Positions 36,460 to 51,400 of a stretch of 64,000 bases of DNA are shown here, in pieces; position 1 is the stretch's first letter, and every line of letters starts with the position of its first letter. Source of the DNA: Planctomycetes bacterium syqfu. GTDB taxonomy: Bacteria > Planctomycetota > Phycisphaerae > Phycisphaerales > Phycisphaeraceae. Made by a program: the position numbers and the translations under genes. Below the pieces are notes generated by a model. It worked only from the letters and a program-made list of their open reading frames with translations, made no database searches and was not told where the DNA came from. The stretch covers positions 4,402,001-4,466,000 of the forward strand of contig CP087563.1 of assembly GCA_020974905.1 (NCBI GenBank), in the 5' to 3' direction.

Positions 36460-39400
36460 TTACTGTGCCTGACCTTCTTCGGTGGTTGCTTCCTGGGCCT
36501 GTGCGACTTCCGTCTGGATTGCTTCGAGAAGCTGATTGACGGTGATGTTGCTGGGCGTGATGTTGGAGAGCAGGTTTTCAAGTGCGATCTTCAATTCACG
36601 CGGGGTCAGACCCAGGACCATGATTTCGTCGACAAGGTTATCGAGTTGATCCATGATGCTGGCTGCTTCGTTGCCGTAGGCATCGATCATGCTGCGAATG
36701 TCAGCCGGGCTTGAGCCGGGGGTGACATTCTGGGTTGCCGCCGAGAGCACCTCACGGATGTGATCAGTCTGATCAACCCGTGTGGGCATGCCGGTTTCCG
36801 GATCAACATCACCTTCGACATAGAAGAGGCTTCCGTGTGCCTTGAGGACACTGCTGGCTTGCTCAAGCGGCAGACGACCGGCATTGACCGAGACGTCGGA
36901 CGCGTCGAGTGTCGAGGGCATGTCGTTGAACCAGGCATGATCGCCGGCGATACCGCGGAGTTCTTCGTCCGTCGGCATGTTGATGCCGATACCCAGAGCA
37001 TTTTCCAGCTCGTTGGCCTGTGAGGGGCTCACGAGCGGGAAGTTGTCGACAGCATCGAAGAGGTCTTCGTGCGGACGACGGAAGCGGATACGATCGTTCA
37101 GATCGTACGGGAAGGACAGTGCCGGCTCGGCGACGGTGACACCCTGTGCACGCAGGTCAAGGACGTGGTAATCCAGCGGACTGGACGCACTGTCGATGCC
37201 CGGAGCGAAGACCGGGTTGTCAAAGCCATCGACCAGGTAGCGGACGATGTAGCCGAAGTCGGAGTGAATCAGCGTGGTGAAGTATTCGCCGGTGGGCAGT
37301 GAGAACTGCGGGTCGACGTTACCGTTGCCGGTGATTTCTGCCGGGGTGATGCCTTCGGTGCGACGCCAGTCGATCGATCCGTTGACGACGATGTCCAGAC
37401 CTTGGTCGAAGGTCCAGTCATCTTCGTTGTAGATGCTGTCACTGGTGTTGTCGCGGCTGTTGAGCATATTTTCAGGCATGCGTGCAGCCAGGTCAACGAA
37501 GCGGACTTCAGACCATTGTCCGTTGTCCAGCAGGTCGCCGTTGAAGTCCCCCTGGATCAGGAAGTCACCGTCAATGGTCAGGTCGGAAAGCACGATCTGA
37601 CCACCGTTGAGGTTGAAGGTCAGGCCGCTGTCGCCAAGGGCATCGTTGACCGTCGGACGACCGATGTCGGTCGAGGTGGCGGAAGTGATGGACTTGTCGA
37701 AGCTGCTGACTTTACCCAGCACGGTGAACTTCTCACGGGCACCCATGTTGAACTCAGCGGTGCTGGTCAACGGATCCGCGTCGGTGTCTTCGCGTCCCAC
37801 CAGGTTGATGTTCAGAACACCATCCTTGGTGGAGATGATCGAAGCCATACCGGGCATGGTGTAATCATTGGTTGCCGAATCAGGACGGGTGGTCACGGTG
37901 TTGAGATTGATCTGGCCAGCCAGACCGATGTTGGCATCCGTGACGGAGGTATCCAGCGGGCCAACCTGTGACGTCGGAGCGTTACCACCATTGGCTGACA
38001 GATCACCATTGATGATCAGCAAGCCAGCCGGCAAAGCGTAGTACTGGTTACCGGAAGAAGCTTCCTCTTCCAGACCCGCAGCAGCCTGCAGGGTGATGGT
38101 ACCACCGTTACCGCCGGTTGAATCCGGCGTGGTGCTTGCCACCAGGTCACCGCCACCGTTGACGGTGATGGTCGAACCGATGAGCACGTCGGCATTATCG
38201 TAGTCAGCCAGGACATCGGTGCCGTTGAAGTCGGCATCAGACTGGATGAAGACCGTGCCACCGTCACCGCCGGTGCCGGTTGAACCGGAGTTCACATTGC
38301 CACCGTTACCGGTGATTTCGCTGCCGGTACCGATTTGGATATGAGCCAGATCACCGTCAGCCAGAATGGACAGGCTGCCGGCGTTACCGCCATCGTCACC
38401 CTGACCACCGTTGAAGGTGATGTCCGAATCGGTGACGTCACCGATAAGGATGAAGCTGTTATCGCCACTGGTGCCGTTGTCATGACCGGTTTCAATCTCA
38501 ATGGTTCCACCATTACCACCCAAGGCATCCGCACTGGCTCCGCCGATGGCATCGATAGTGCCATCAATGGTGATCTGCGATTCAGTGCCATCGGTGGTCA
38601 CCTGAATCAGACCAGCATCACCACCGTTGCCAGAGACTTGGGACTCACCACCGTTGGATTCTAGGTTGGCATCGATATCGATCGTTGCACCAGTGTCGCC
38701 GGTGGTGTCGATTTCGATGGTGTTACCATCACCGCCGATACCGGTTTGAGCGGTACCGCCTGTGGCAGTGATCGCACCGTTGATATCGATGGTTGCCGAG
38801 TCACCGTTGGTGTTGACATCCACCGAACCGGCATCGCCACCGTTACCGGTGCTTGTATTGGCACCACCGTTGGAGGTGATCGAACCATTGGTGATAATGG
38901 TTGCGCTATCCATATCGGTATCAATCAGGATGTCACCACCGTCACCGGCTGTGGTCGATCCTTCACCACCGATGGTCGTGATGTTGGTATCGGTATTGGA
39001 CAGGAGAATGTCACTGCTCTGACCATCGGTCTGAATGGTGACATTACCACCGTTGGTTGCTGTACCGACGGTTGCATTACCACCATTGGCATAGATCCAG
39101 CCAGCCAGTGTGATGTCGGCATTGGCGTTGGTTGCGGTTTCGGTCGTGTCGATGGTGACATTACCTGCCGCACCGGCGACGCCGTCTGCCGTGCTTCCGG
39201 CACTGGTGTTGATATTCAGGGCGATTGCAGTGAAGTTGATATCACTTTCACGGCCAGCGGTGTCCACATCGACATCGCCACCGTCACCGCCGTCACCGTC
39301 ATCCGTATCACCGCCGATGGCAGTCAGAGCACCGGAAACAGTGATGTCTGCACCTGCGACTGTTGTGTCAACATCTTCGGTGGCGTGGATTTCGATGTTA

Positions 39401-42400
39401 CCAGCATCGCCGCCGTCACCGGTATCCGTATCACCACCGTCGGTGTTGATATTGGTTGCGGTGATGGTACTCAGTGCACCGTTGGTGGTCAGCGTCACGT
39501 TGTTACCGTTGCCGCCATCACCGGTACCTGTGACTTCACCGCCCTGTGCGGAGATGTCACCGACCGAGATCGGGCTGGTTGCATCGCCAGCGTTGTTGGT
39601 CTGGTCATCAACCGCGTTGGTGATGATGTTGACGATACCTGCATCACCACCACTGTCAGCCAGGCTGTCACCGGCTGTCACATCGCCACCGTCGGTGGTG
39701 ATGGTGGAAGTGGTGACGCCACTGGTCGTGCCAATGGTTTGGATTTCAACGATACCACCGAAGCCACCATCGGAGCTGGTGGACTGACCACCAACTGCTG
39801 AGATGGCACCGGAGACGGTGATCGAAGCACCTGAGGCACCGTCGGTGTCCAGGTCGACGTCACCGCCAAAGCCGCCGTCGCCGGTTGCCGCACCACCGTC
39901 TGTGGTGATGGTTGTAAGTGAGATGGTTGCGTCGACGCCGTCGGTTGAGACTTCGACTTCACCGCCGTCACCACCTGCTGTGGTACCGTCACCACCGGTT
40001 GCCGTCAGGCCGCCGGACACTTCAATGGTTGAGGTGGTCCCTGCAGTGCTGATGTCGATGGTTGGCACATTGCCAATACCGTCGTTGTTCAGGGCACTGC
40101 CGCCGGTTCCGTCGGTTGCATCACCGCCGGAGGCCGACACGGACGTCAGTGTGATGGTGGCAGTTTCACCGCCAGTTTGAATGGTAATCACATCGGCATC
40201 GCCACCGTCGCCGGTTCCGGTTGCCACACCACCGTCATTGGTGATGGCGACGGTTGCAATGATGTCACTGCTGTCACCGTCGGTGGAAATGGTGATGTTG
40301 CCATCGGTCGTGGTTGCTGCACCCAGTGCCAGGTCGCCGGCATCGCCAGCATTGCCTGAGCCAGCCGAGTCGCCGCCTGAGGCGTTGACTGCGGCGTTGA
40401 GGGTGATGTCTGAACCGGTATCGTCACCTGCGGTATCTTCGGTGGTGATGGAAATCGTACCACCCGTACCACCGGTTGCGGTGCCGCCTGCGTTGGTGGC
40501 ATCGCCGCCCTGGGCACTGATGCCTGCAGAGGTGTCAGCCAGCGTGATGCCAGCCGAAGAACCGTCAGTATTGATGGTCACCGTACCGCCTGCACCGGCC
40601 GTTGTACCAGCTGCACCGGTGAGGTTACCACCGTTGGCAGTGAGGTCGGAGTTGAGGGCGATGGTGTTGCCATCTTCGTCGCCGGAGTTATCCAGGTCGG
40701 AGTTGATGGTGATGTTGCCAGCGTTGCCGCCTGCCGTGTCACCGGCGCCACCGGAGGTGGTGACGTCAGCTGCTTGGAGCAGGGTGATGGTTGAGCCGGC
40801 TTCATCGGTGGTGATGGTTACCGCACCACCGTTGCCACCAGAACCGGCGGTTGACGTACCGCCGGAGGAATCAAGGGTGGTTTCGACTTCGATGGTTGCT
40901 GTTGCACCATCAGTGTTGATGTCGATTGTGCCACCAGTGCCGCCTGCGGTGTCACCGTCGCCGCCGCCGACATTCACTGAGCCGGTGCCCAGGTCGATGG
41001 AAGCTGAGGAGCCGTCGGTTGAAGCGGTGAACGAAGCACCGTCACCGCCGGTACCTGTGCCGGTTGCTGCCCCGCCGACGGAGTCGACGTCCAGGCCTGT
41101 ACCGGTTGTGATGGTTGCATTAGCACCATCGGTATCCAAAAGGATCGCACCACCGTTGCCACCTGTGCCGGTCGCGGTTGTACCGCCGTTAGCCGTGATG
41201 GTGTTGTTGGTACCCAACGCGATGGTTGAATCACCACCGTCTGTGGAGATGGTCACCGTGCCAGCATCACCACCCGTGCCGGTGGTCTGAGCTGCACCAC
41301 CGGAAGTGGTGATGGTCAGAGCGTTGGCTGAGGTGATGGTGGAGGTGCTGCCAAGCGTGGTCACCAGGACATTTCCACCGTCGCCACCGTCGCCGTCGGC
41401 TGCTGTGCCACCGGTGGTAGTCAGGTCGACATTGATGCCAAGGATGATATTACCGTTGGCACCGTTGGTGGTCAGGGTGATGGCATTGCCAGGAGCAACT
41501 GCCGAGTCGTCACCTGCGTTACCCGTGCCGGTTGCGTTACCGGAACTGGTCACCAGGTCGACGTCATTTTCAAGGGTGATGGTACCGCCGTCGTTGCCAT
41601 CAGCACCGGAGTCGGTGTTGATGGTGATTTGACCACCTGTACCACCGTTGGAGGTGCCAGCACCGTCGCCGCCGGTTGCAGTGATGTCTGCATCAGCGGT
41701 GATGTTGATATCCGAACCACCCTCGTCGGTTTGGATGGTGATCACACCACCTGCACCGGCTGTGCCACCGGTTGTGGAGTCGCCACCGTCTGCCGAGATC
41801 AGGGCATCGTTTTCAATGTCGATGTTCGACTCGTTGCCAACCGTGCCACCGGTCGTGGAGATGGTGATGAAGCCTGCAGCACCACCATCGCCGGCAGCAG
41901 CATCGCCGCCGTCGGTTTCCAGTTGACCGTCAACCGTGATACCAGCATTGTCGCCAGCCGTGGTGATGACGATGGAGTTGCCACCCGTACCACCATTGAT
42001 TGCACCGTCGCCACCGTGGGTGGAAACGTAGCTGTCAGCTTCGATGGAGATGGTTGATTCATCGCCAGTGGTGGTCATTTCGACGTGGCCACCGTTACCG
42101 CCTGATCCGCTGGTTGAGTCACCGCCCCAGGCCGTGACTTCAGCCGTATCGACCAGGAGGATGTCACCACTGAGGCCGGTTGTGGTCAGGAAGACCTGGC
42201 CACCTGCACCGCCGTCACCAGCAGTACCCTGCGAGTCACCACCGTCTGAGTAGACATTGCCGAGAATCGTGATGTTGCCGTTGTCACCCGTGGTGTTGAG
42301 GTTAATGTCGGCACCTGCACCACCGTTACCGGCTGTGGAGGTTGCGTCGGTGTCACCACCGGTTGCCGAGATCGTCACATCTTCATCGACGAAGATGTTG

Positions 42401-45400
42401 GGGTTGTAGTTAACAGAATCAGCACCTGCCGTGGAGATGGTGATGTCACCACCGTTACCGGCATTGGAAGCCGAGTCACCGGTTGTGTCGCCACCGTTGG
42501 CATGGACATCGTCGTAGAAGTCGATGTAAGCACCGTCACCGATGGTGGTGATGGTGATGGCATCGGAAGCCGAGTAGGCACTACCCGCTGCACCACCGTC
42601 GCTATCGCCACCGTCAGCGGAGATATCACCGCTGTTTGAGATGTAAGCGTCTTGGCCATCGGTGGTGAGACTGATCGGACCGCCCGTACCACCGTTGCCG
42701 GTGCTACCTGCATCCGTGGTCGAGCCACCGTCTGCAGAGAGATCACCCGAGCTGGCGATGTAGGCGTCTGCACCCGTGGTACTCACAGCGATGCTGCCTG
42801 CGTTGCCCGCATTGGATGCTGATGTGCCGGTGATGCTGCCACCATTCACGATGATGTCGTTGTAGATATCCACGCTGGCGTTGTCGCCCTGTGTGGAGAT
42901 GGTGATGGCATTGCCACCACCGGGAGCAAAGGCACTACCGGCTGCTCCCGTGACACTGTTGCCACCGGTGGCATAGAGGTCGCCGTCGATCTCGATGTAG
43001 GAGTTGGTTCCGCCTGCACCGGTGGTGATATCGATCTGACCACCCGTGCCGCCTGCACCGGCCGTTGCCGAACCGCCACTGGCGTCGATGTATGCCGTGT
43101 TCACAATCTCGGCATTGGTGCCCGTGGTGGAGATGGTCACTGTACCACCTGCACCGGCGTCACCGGTTGAAGCATTCACATTACCACCGATGGCATCGAT
43201 GGAACCTTCAAGCAGGATGTCGGAACTGTCTGCACCGGTGGTACTCACTGTCACGCTACCACCTGCACCGGCCGTACCCGTGCCATCGGTGATGTCACCA
43301 CCGCTTGCAGAGATGTCGCCGTTGGCTGTTGTGGCGATCGGAGAAGTGGTACCTGTGCTTGCGACAACCACCGTACCGCCAGCACCACCGTCACCGGTTG
43401 AACCGGCACCGGTCACATTACCGCCGTCGGAATGAACCACTGCGTCAATGCTGATCGAAGCCGAGGTGTTGGCCGTGGTGATGGAGACAAGGTTACCTGC
43501 ACCAGCGGTGCCAGTACCGGTGTTATCGCCACCGTCAGCAGAGACTGCACCGTTGACCGCGATGGTTGAGCTGGTGCCTGCTGTGGAAATGGCCACCGTT
43601 CCGGCCAGACCACCGGTGGTGCCAGCCGTATCGCCACCGTCGGTGGTGATCGGACCTTCAAGGGTGATCAGGGCCGTGTTGTCATTGGTTGTAAGTGTCA
43701 CCGCACCGCCTGCACCACCTGCTGCGTCAACCGAGCTGCCACCCGTGGTAGCGATGCTGCCGGTCGAAGCCATCAGGATGTCGGAGGTGTCACCGTTGGT
43801 GATGATGGTCACGGTGTTACCCGCACCGCCGTCACCGGTTGCCGTGGCATTACCGCCCGATGCGGAGACCGCACCGTTGATGACCACGTCGGCGTTGGTG
43901 CCACCGGCGTTGTCAGCAGAGTTGGAGGTGATGGCCACCGTACCTGCGGCACCACCGGCTGCGACGGTCGAAGCCCCACCATCAGCGGTGATGGTGTTGA
44001 CGACGATATCGTTGTAGGTGGAGGCTGCCAGGGCGTTGGTGGTGGTCAGTGTGACCGCGCCACCCGTGCCACCGGCTGCTGCCGTGCTGTTAGCGCCACT
44101 GGTCACGATTGAACCGTTACCACTGTTACCAGCAGTACCGATATTGATACCTTCATTGGTGGAGGTCAGAGCGACCGCACCGCCGTTGGCTGCATCTGCC
44201 ACACCGTCAGCGGTTGTGCCGCCGGTGAGGATGTTGGTCACTTGGATCTGGCCATCAGCGTTGATGGTCACTGCACCGCCGTCGGTTTCGGCGTTACGGG
44301 CGAAGGTGATGATGTCGTCAGACAGATCGTCACCCAATGCCGTTGAACCGCTGATGACTTCGTTGGTACCGATGAGCACGCTGGCTGCTTCGATGTCGCC
44401 AAGGCTGGTGACATTGCGGCTGCCATCGATGGTCAGGGTACCCAGTGCCGAAGCACCTGCGGCACCGGTTGAACCGACTGCACCTTCGAAGGTCACATCA
44501 CCGTCGGTGTCGCCACCACTGCCGTCACCGGTATCGATGGTCAGCGGGTTGGCGCGACGGGTTGTACCGTCGACTGTGCTCAGGAAGGTCACGTCACCGT
44601 AGGCCGTGCCGGTGGTATCCATGCCGGTGGTCAGTTCGACACCACTGCCTGCGGTTTCGGTAAGGGTGACTGCATCGGTGAAGATGATGTCAGCCGTGCC
44701 GTCGCCGCCATCGCCGGTGGTGATGTCACCGCCGGTGGTCACGGAGCCGCCGCCGTCCTGGAGGAAGTTACCGTCGATGGTGAAGGTCACACCATTGGCG
44801 ATGGTCAGCACGCCGTCGTTGCCGATGTGCATGCCGCCGTCACCGGTGGTGGTGACATTGGCAATCGGAACTGCACCGTCGGCACCTGGATCATTGAAGT
44901 TGATGGTCGTGCCGTTGATGTCCACACCGTTGAGATTACCGGTCAGCAGACCGCCATAGTTGGTCAGCTGGTTGTCGGTGCTGATGGTGTTATTGAAGTT
45001 GACAAGCGTCGCGTCCTGGACGAACAGACCCGCCGCAGTGATCGGGGCATTGCTGTTCTGGAGCACCTCTGCCGGGCGATCACCGTTATCAGCGGTGTTG
45101 ATCACCAGGTAGTTCAGTGCGGTGGAACCACCGACGTTGTCATCACCCGCGTCGTCACCGAAGGTGATGGTGCCGGTGCCTGAGATCAGCGTCAGGTTGC
45201 GACGGGTGCCAGCACCTGTTCCGGTTGCATCGGAGTTGATGCTGCCGGTGAAGGTCAGATCACCCGCACCACCGATCGCACCGGTACCGGGCTGGGCGGT
45301 GGAGATGGTGACATCGTTACCCAGTTCAATATTGCCGGTATAGGTCTGTGTGCCGGAGCTGAAGACCTGATCGGTGTTGATGATGATGGCGTTGACGCCG

Positions 45401-48400
45401 GTGTTGGCGCTGTTGGTCACCGTGAGGGTACCGAACTCGCCCAGTGCACCCACGCGGTCTGCGGTTGCATCGGCATCGCCGTTGCCCAGGGTGCCCGAAC
45501 CGTCACCACCGAATTGGATGTTGGAAGTCCCTTCATCCACTTCGACGACCAGGTTGTTGGCTGCGGCGTCGGAGTCGAGGGTGTTGTTGAAGAAGATGCC
45601 GGTCGTACCGTTATCTTCAAGGGTCACGGTGTTGGGTGTGCTGTTGTCAGCGTCGTTGTCAGCGATGACCACTGCGTCGTTGTAGATCTGAGTACCGCCG
45701 CTGGTGAGCACATCCGCATGGATGTAGGTCGTGCCGCTGGTCACGTCATCGTGTCCATTGGCATTGAGTGCCAGGTTATCAGTACGCAGGAATTCAAGAC
45801 CGTCGGTATCCGCACCAACTTGGTTGGTTGCGTTACGGCTACCCACTTCAGCTTCAAAGTAGTTGTCACCGAGGGTGGTGTTGACTGTCAGGCCCACGTC
45901 GTTAGCGGCGCCGCCGTTGTCGGCTGCGTCGATGAACCGGTTGAAACGAATGTCACCGGTCGAAGAGGTCGTACGCACGTTGTCGACATCCACGAGCAGG
46001 ACGTTGATCGTGTAGGTCTGATCCTGCGTGGTTGTAAAGACGGTTTCAGCTGCATCGGTACCCGCTGGGCCGATCTGAAGCTGAGCGTCGGTGCCACCGT
46101 TGACGGTGATGCTGTTGGCGGTGATGTTGGCGTTGACGTCAACCACACCCAGCGTGCCTTCGTTGGAAGAGTTACCCACAACCATCAACAGGTCGCCAGC
46201 AATGACAGTCGTGTCGTTGAGCGTGATCACGCCGTCGTCGTCGACGTCGAAGGTGGCATTGCCGCCGTTGGTGGTGGTCACGGTGCTATCGAAGGTGATG
46301 GTATCCGCACCATCCTGGCCGTCGACGATCAGGTTGCCAGCAACCTGCACCGCACCAGTTGCGTCGAAGGTGTCATCGCTGGCACCCATTTCAACCGTCA
46401 CATCATCCAGAGCGGTGATGGCTGCGAAGTTGATGTCATCGACACCCGCACCCGTGGTGAGGTTGAACGTGCTGTTGAGCGTGCTCAGACCAGAGACAGT
46501 AAAGGTATTGGCACCATCGCCAAGGTTGATGACCGCTGCACCGGTGGTGAAGGTGTCATCGAAGGTGACGGTGTCGTCGCCAGCACCACTTGTGATATCA
46601 AGGTTGCTGGAGAACAGAGCTGCACCGACCACACCGAGATTGTTGGTGCCTTCGTCAAGATCAATGTCAGCAAAGCCAGTGACGGTCAGAGTGTCAGCGA
46701 AGTCCACGCTGTCGCCGTCGGCACCACCGATGTAATCGAGGTTACCGCTGAACACCGCGGCCGCCGAAGCATCAAGGGTGTTGGTGCCATCACCGAGGTC
46801 AATGACCACGTCGCCGGTGGCTGCGATTTCTTCGAAGTCGATATCATCCGTACCACTGCCGGTGATGATGCTGGCCGTGTCATTGAAGGTGGTCAGGTCT
46901 GCCACACTCATGGTGTTGGTGCCATCGCCAAGATCAATGATCGTGGTGCTGGCGGTCAGAGCATCACCAAAGGTCAGGGTGTCATCGCCACTGCCGCTGA
47001 GAACAACCAGCGAAGCGGTGAAGGTTGCATCGCCGACCACACCAAAGTCATTGGTGCCTTCGGCAAGAGCAATGTTGGTATCGCCGGTCACGCTGAGCGT
47101 GGAAGCGAAGTCCACGCTGTCGTCACCCGCACCACCGACATAGTCGAGGTTACCGCTGAACACCGCTGCCGCCGACGCGTCAAGGGTGTTGGTGCCGCCG
47201 CCGAGATTAAAGAGCACGTTGCCGGTGGCTGCGATTTCTTCGAAGTCGATGTCATCGGTTCCACCACCAGTGGTGATGCTGGCAGTCGAATTGAAGGTGG
47301 TCAGGTCAGCAACACTCATGGTGTTGGTGCCTGCACCGAGATTGATGAGCGTTTCACCTGCCGTCAGAGCATCGCTGAAGGTCAACGTGTCATCACCGCT
47401 GCCACTGGAGATATCCAAGACCCCGGTGAAGGTTGCATCGCCGACCACACCAAGGTCATTGGTGCCTTCGGCAAGAGCAATGTTGGTATCGCCGGTCACG
47501 CTGAGCGTGGAAGCGAAGTCCACGCTGTCGTCACCCGCACCACCGACATAGTCGAGGTTACCGCTGAACACCGCTGCCGCCGACGCGTCAAGGGTGTTGG
47601 TGCCGCCGCCGAGATTAAAGAGCACGTTGCCGGTGGCTGCGATTTCTTCAAAGTCGATGTCATCGGTACCAGTGCCGGTGATGATGTCGAGGGTTTCATC
47701 GAAGGTTGCCAAGTCAGCAACACTGAGGGTGTTGGTGCCGTTACCAAGATTAATGAACGTGGCATCAGCTGTCAGGGCGTCACCAAAGGTTACGGTGTCG
47801 TCACCGGAACCGGAGGTGATTGTCAGTTCACCATCAAGGATGGCATCGCCAACCACACCCAGATCATTGGTACCTTCACCAAGGGTGATCAGAGTGTCGC
47901 CGCCAGCATTGACAGACAAGGTGGAAGCAAAGTCAATGCTGTCATTGCCAGCGCCACCATCTATGGTCAGGTCACCGGTGACTACTGCAGCACCGGTCAC
48001 ATCAACCGTGTCGTTGTCACTGCCCAGGTTGATGGTTGTCGTACCTGCGGTCAGCACGCCGTCGAAGTCGATGTTGTTAACCACACCGGCAGCGCCGTCA
48101 ATGGTCACACCACCAGTTGCAATCACATCACCGTTGAAGTCGGCGGTGATCGTGTCGGTCGAATCGACCAGGGTCACAGAGAGTTCACCTGCACCAAGGT
48201 TGACGATTTGGGTTGACAGGTCACCGCGTGATGCGATTTCCAGATCGTTGCCACCGCCGGACACATCACCGAGGGTGACGTTGCCGCCATTGTCAGCAGC
48301 AGCGCCACTGGTGTTGATGTAGGTATCAGCCGCGAGGGTCTGGGTATCCTGACCGGTCGTGCTGGGCATGGTCACCGGACCGTCGACCACCACGTCCATC

Positions 48401-51400
48401 AGGTCATCACCGTTGGGCAGGTTATCGCCGAAGGTGACCGAGTTGGCTGCGTTGACAGTCAGGCTTGACAGGGCGTCGGTGTTGCCGATGTCCTGTCCGA
48501 AGGTGACGCTACCGGCATCAGCGGTGGTGATCGCCAGCGAGTTGTTTTCGCCAGATTCACTGTCGATGGTTTCATCGAAGTCCACGTTGCCAGCAGTGCT
48601 GCTGATAGTCGTGTCGCTGTTGAGCACCACATTGTCGCCGAAGGTGATGTTACCCGTTGTGGCAATCGAACCGCCGTCGATGACGGTTTCACCCGCCTGA
48701 TCGGTGGTCAGTGAGCTAAGAGCATCATTGGCACCGACAGTACCCAGGAAGGTGGTGGTGCCAGCAGCGTTGACGGTCAAAGCATTGTTTTCACCAGTTG
48801 CTGAATCCACGGTGGTGTCGAAGGTGACATCGTCGCCAGCGGTCATGATGACGTCTTCTTCCAGATCCACGATGCTGTTGTAATCCTGGCTGGCAGTCGT
48901 GCGGACGTTGCCAGCGAAGATATTGATCTGAGTGGTTGCGGTGACGTCAAGGTTGGCCAGTTGGCTGGCTGCGGTGCCGATCTGGTCACCGGATGCATCA
49001 CCGAGGTTGACCACATCGCCAGCATTAAGTGTCAGGTTACCCGTGCCGCCGCCAAGGACATCTTCGTTGATGTTGATGTCGCCGCCGGTGGCAGTGAGGG
49101 TGGTGTTCCCCGTGACAGTCAGGTCACCGCCAAAGGTTTGATCACCGGTACCCGCACCTGCGTTGGAGGTAGTGATATCGGCGTTGTTGTTGATGGCCGT
49201 GGTTCCACTGATTGACAAGGCTTCCAGTGGCGTGGTGCCACCGACGTTGTCGTTGAAGACCGCGTTACCGGTGATGATCAATGCATCATCGTTACCGCCA
49301 TCTGAATCAAGTGTATCCTCGAAGGTGATGGTGGTGCCGGTGAGTGTGACATCCGTGCTCAGCAGCACTTCGTTGTTGTAAAGCTGCGTGGCGTTGGCGG
49401 TGTTGATATCACCGCTGATGGTGGTCACACCTGTGTTCTGGCTGCCAACGGTCAGGCTGGTGATGCCTGCGATGGTCTGGCCATTGAGTGTGATGTTGCC
49501 ACTGTTGATCGTCTGCACGGTCACGCTGTCGTCGCCGTTACCGATGTCGTTAAGCGCCCCTGCCACGACGGTAACATCTGCACTGTCGGTGGTGGAGACC
49601 AGGTTGCCATCAGCAATGTTGATGTCGGTGAGTGTTGTTGCACTGACCGAGTAAAGTTCGACATCGCCAATGGTCTGAGCATTGATGCTGTTAAAGTCAA
49701 CCGCAGCGGTACCCACACTGTTAAGGAAGATGCCATCAGCGGTGGTGTTGGTTGCGGTGATGGTCGGGCTGTTGATTTCAACTGCGCCAGCTTGGCCGGT
49801 TGCACCGATGCCGTTAACAGCGTTAAGCGTCACGGAGGTCGAACCGATCACGCCACCGTCAAGACCGGTGTCTGCGTCGGTGATTTCATCGTCAGCAGTG
49901 AGTGTGATGATGGTACCTTGAATCTGGCCGACTGCGATGTCCTGATCAGATGTCAGGGTGATCGTGCCGTCGGCAATGAGGTTACCGGTGGTCAGATCAA
50001 CTGCACCTTCGCTGTCGATATAGACATTGCCGTCGATACCGACAGGTTCACCGCCGGTGAGTGTGCCGGTCAAGGCCACATCGATCGGGGCAGCTGCGGT
50101 TCCGACCACATCACCACCGCCGGTGTTGACCACCTGGATATCCAGGCTGCCGGAGGTGATTTCCACATCGGTTGCACTGGCACCAGCATTGGTGATGGTA
50201 CCGGTGCCTGCGGCGATCACACCTGCGGTGAGGTTGGTCTGACCGGTGGTCAGGACTGCAAAATCACGCAGGACGATATCGTCACCGGAGATGTACACAT
50301 CGCCGGATCCAGCCGTGATCACTTCGTTGGTCGTGGTACTGTCAACCGCGAAGGTCACCGTACCGGTGCCGTCCTGTGTACCGGCATCAACTGCAAAGTC
50401 GGCATCAATATAGATGTCGCCATTGGCAGAACTGATGGTGGTCGTACCAGCACCAACGTTAAAGTTCACATCATCACCGGCCTGGACATTGATCTGCCCG
50501 CCGGAACTGGAGACTGTGCCACCCGCATTGAAGTTGATGTCATTCAGGGCTTCGATCAGAATCGCACCACCACCAGAGACAACCGGGGCCACGACGGTGA
50601 TATCCATCGGCGGGTCAACGGTGATATCGCCACCATTACTGGAGATGCCTTCGTTGGCTGTCACGCCGTCACCGATTTGCAGGCTCTGGCCGTTCTGCGA
50701 GTAGAAGATTTCGTTGGCTTCACCGGTACCCGCAGCACCATTGCGGATGCGGCGGATGGTGACGTTCGTCGAAGGATTGTTATCGATGGAGATTTCACCA
50801 CTGCCACTGTTGTCAGCGGTAATGAATTGGGCGTTGACACGAATCGGCTGATAGCCGGTCGTCGAAGCATTCTGCGGGGCAAAACCAATACCGGTTGCAG
50901 CACTGAGAACCAGTTCGTCAACGTTGTCGATGCTGGTGCCTGCAGAGTTGTTGTCAACGATCGTGGTGTCGGAGGTCAGCGTCACATCGTTGGATGTGTT
51001 GGCATTACCCAGATCACTGTTGGCATCGATATGACCTTCAAGCACGATGGCGCCAGCGGTCACGATCAACTGTGATTCATTGTTGGCACCACCACCACCG
51101 GTCGGGTTACCGTCGCCATTGGCGTCGATGGTGATGTCACGCAGCGTTGCAGTACCGTTGTCAACACCGGCAGTCAGGTCAATGGAGACCGAACCGTCAG
51201 CGATGATTTCGGCGGTGCCCTGCATGGTGAAGTTCTGAGCGTTGGTCACGTTCAGGTCACCGTCCGGACCAGCCGGGGCAGCGTTGATCACGATGGTCGC
51301 ACCGTTTTCAACGATCACATCAAAGTAGTTGCCCGGATCGCCAGGATCAGCACCCGGGGACAGGTTCAGGACACCGGAGTAGGACTCGGCACCGGGGCTG

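Noticed and set aside
46560-47950. CRISPR array
   Set aside because: The repeats are 408 bases long, contiguous, in frame and coding. There are no spacers.
45514-48216. A 900-codon plus-strand frame opposite the giant gene
   Set aside because: It is the antisense of the RTX-like repeats. The repetitive codon pattern of the real gene leaves the opposite frames free of stops. It has no ribosome site and shows the same 408-base period.
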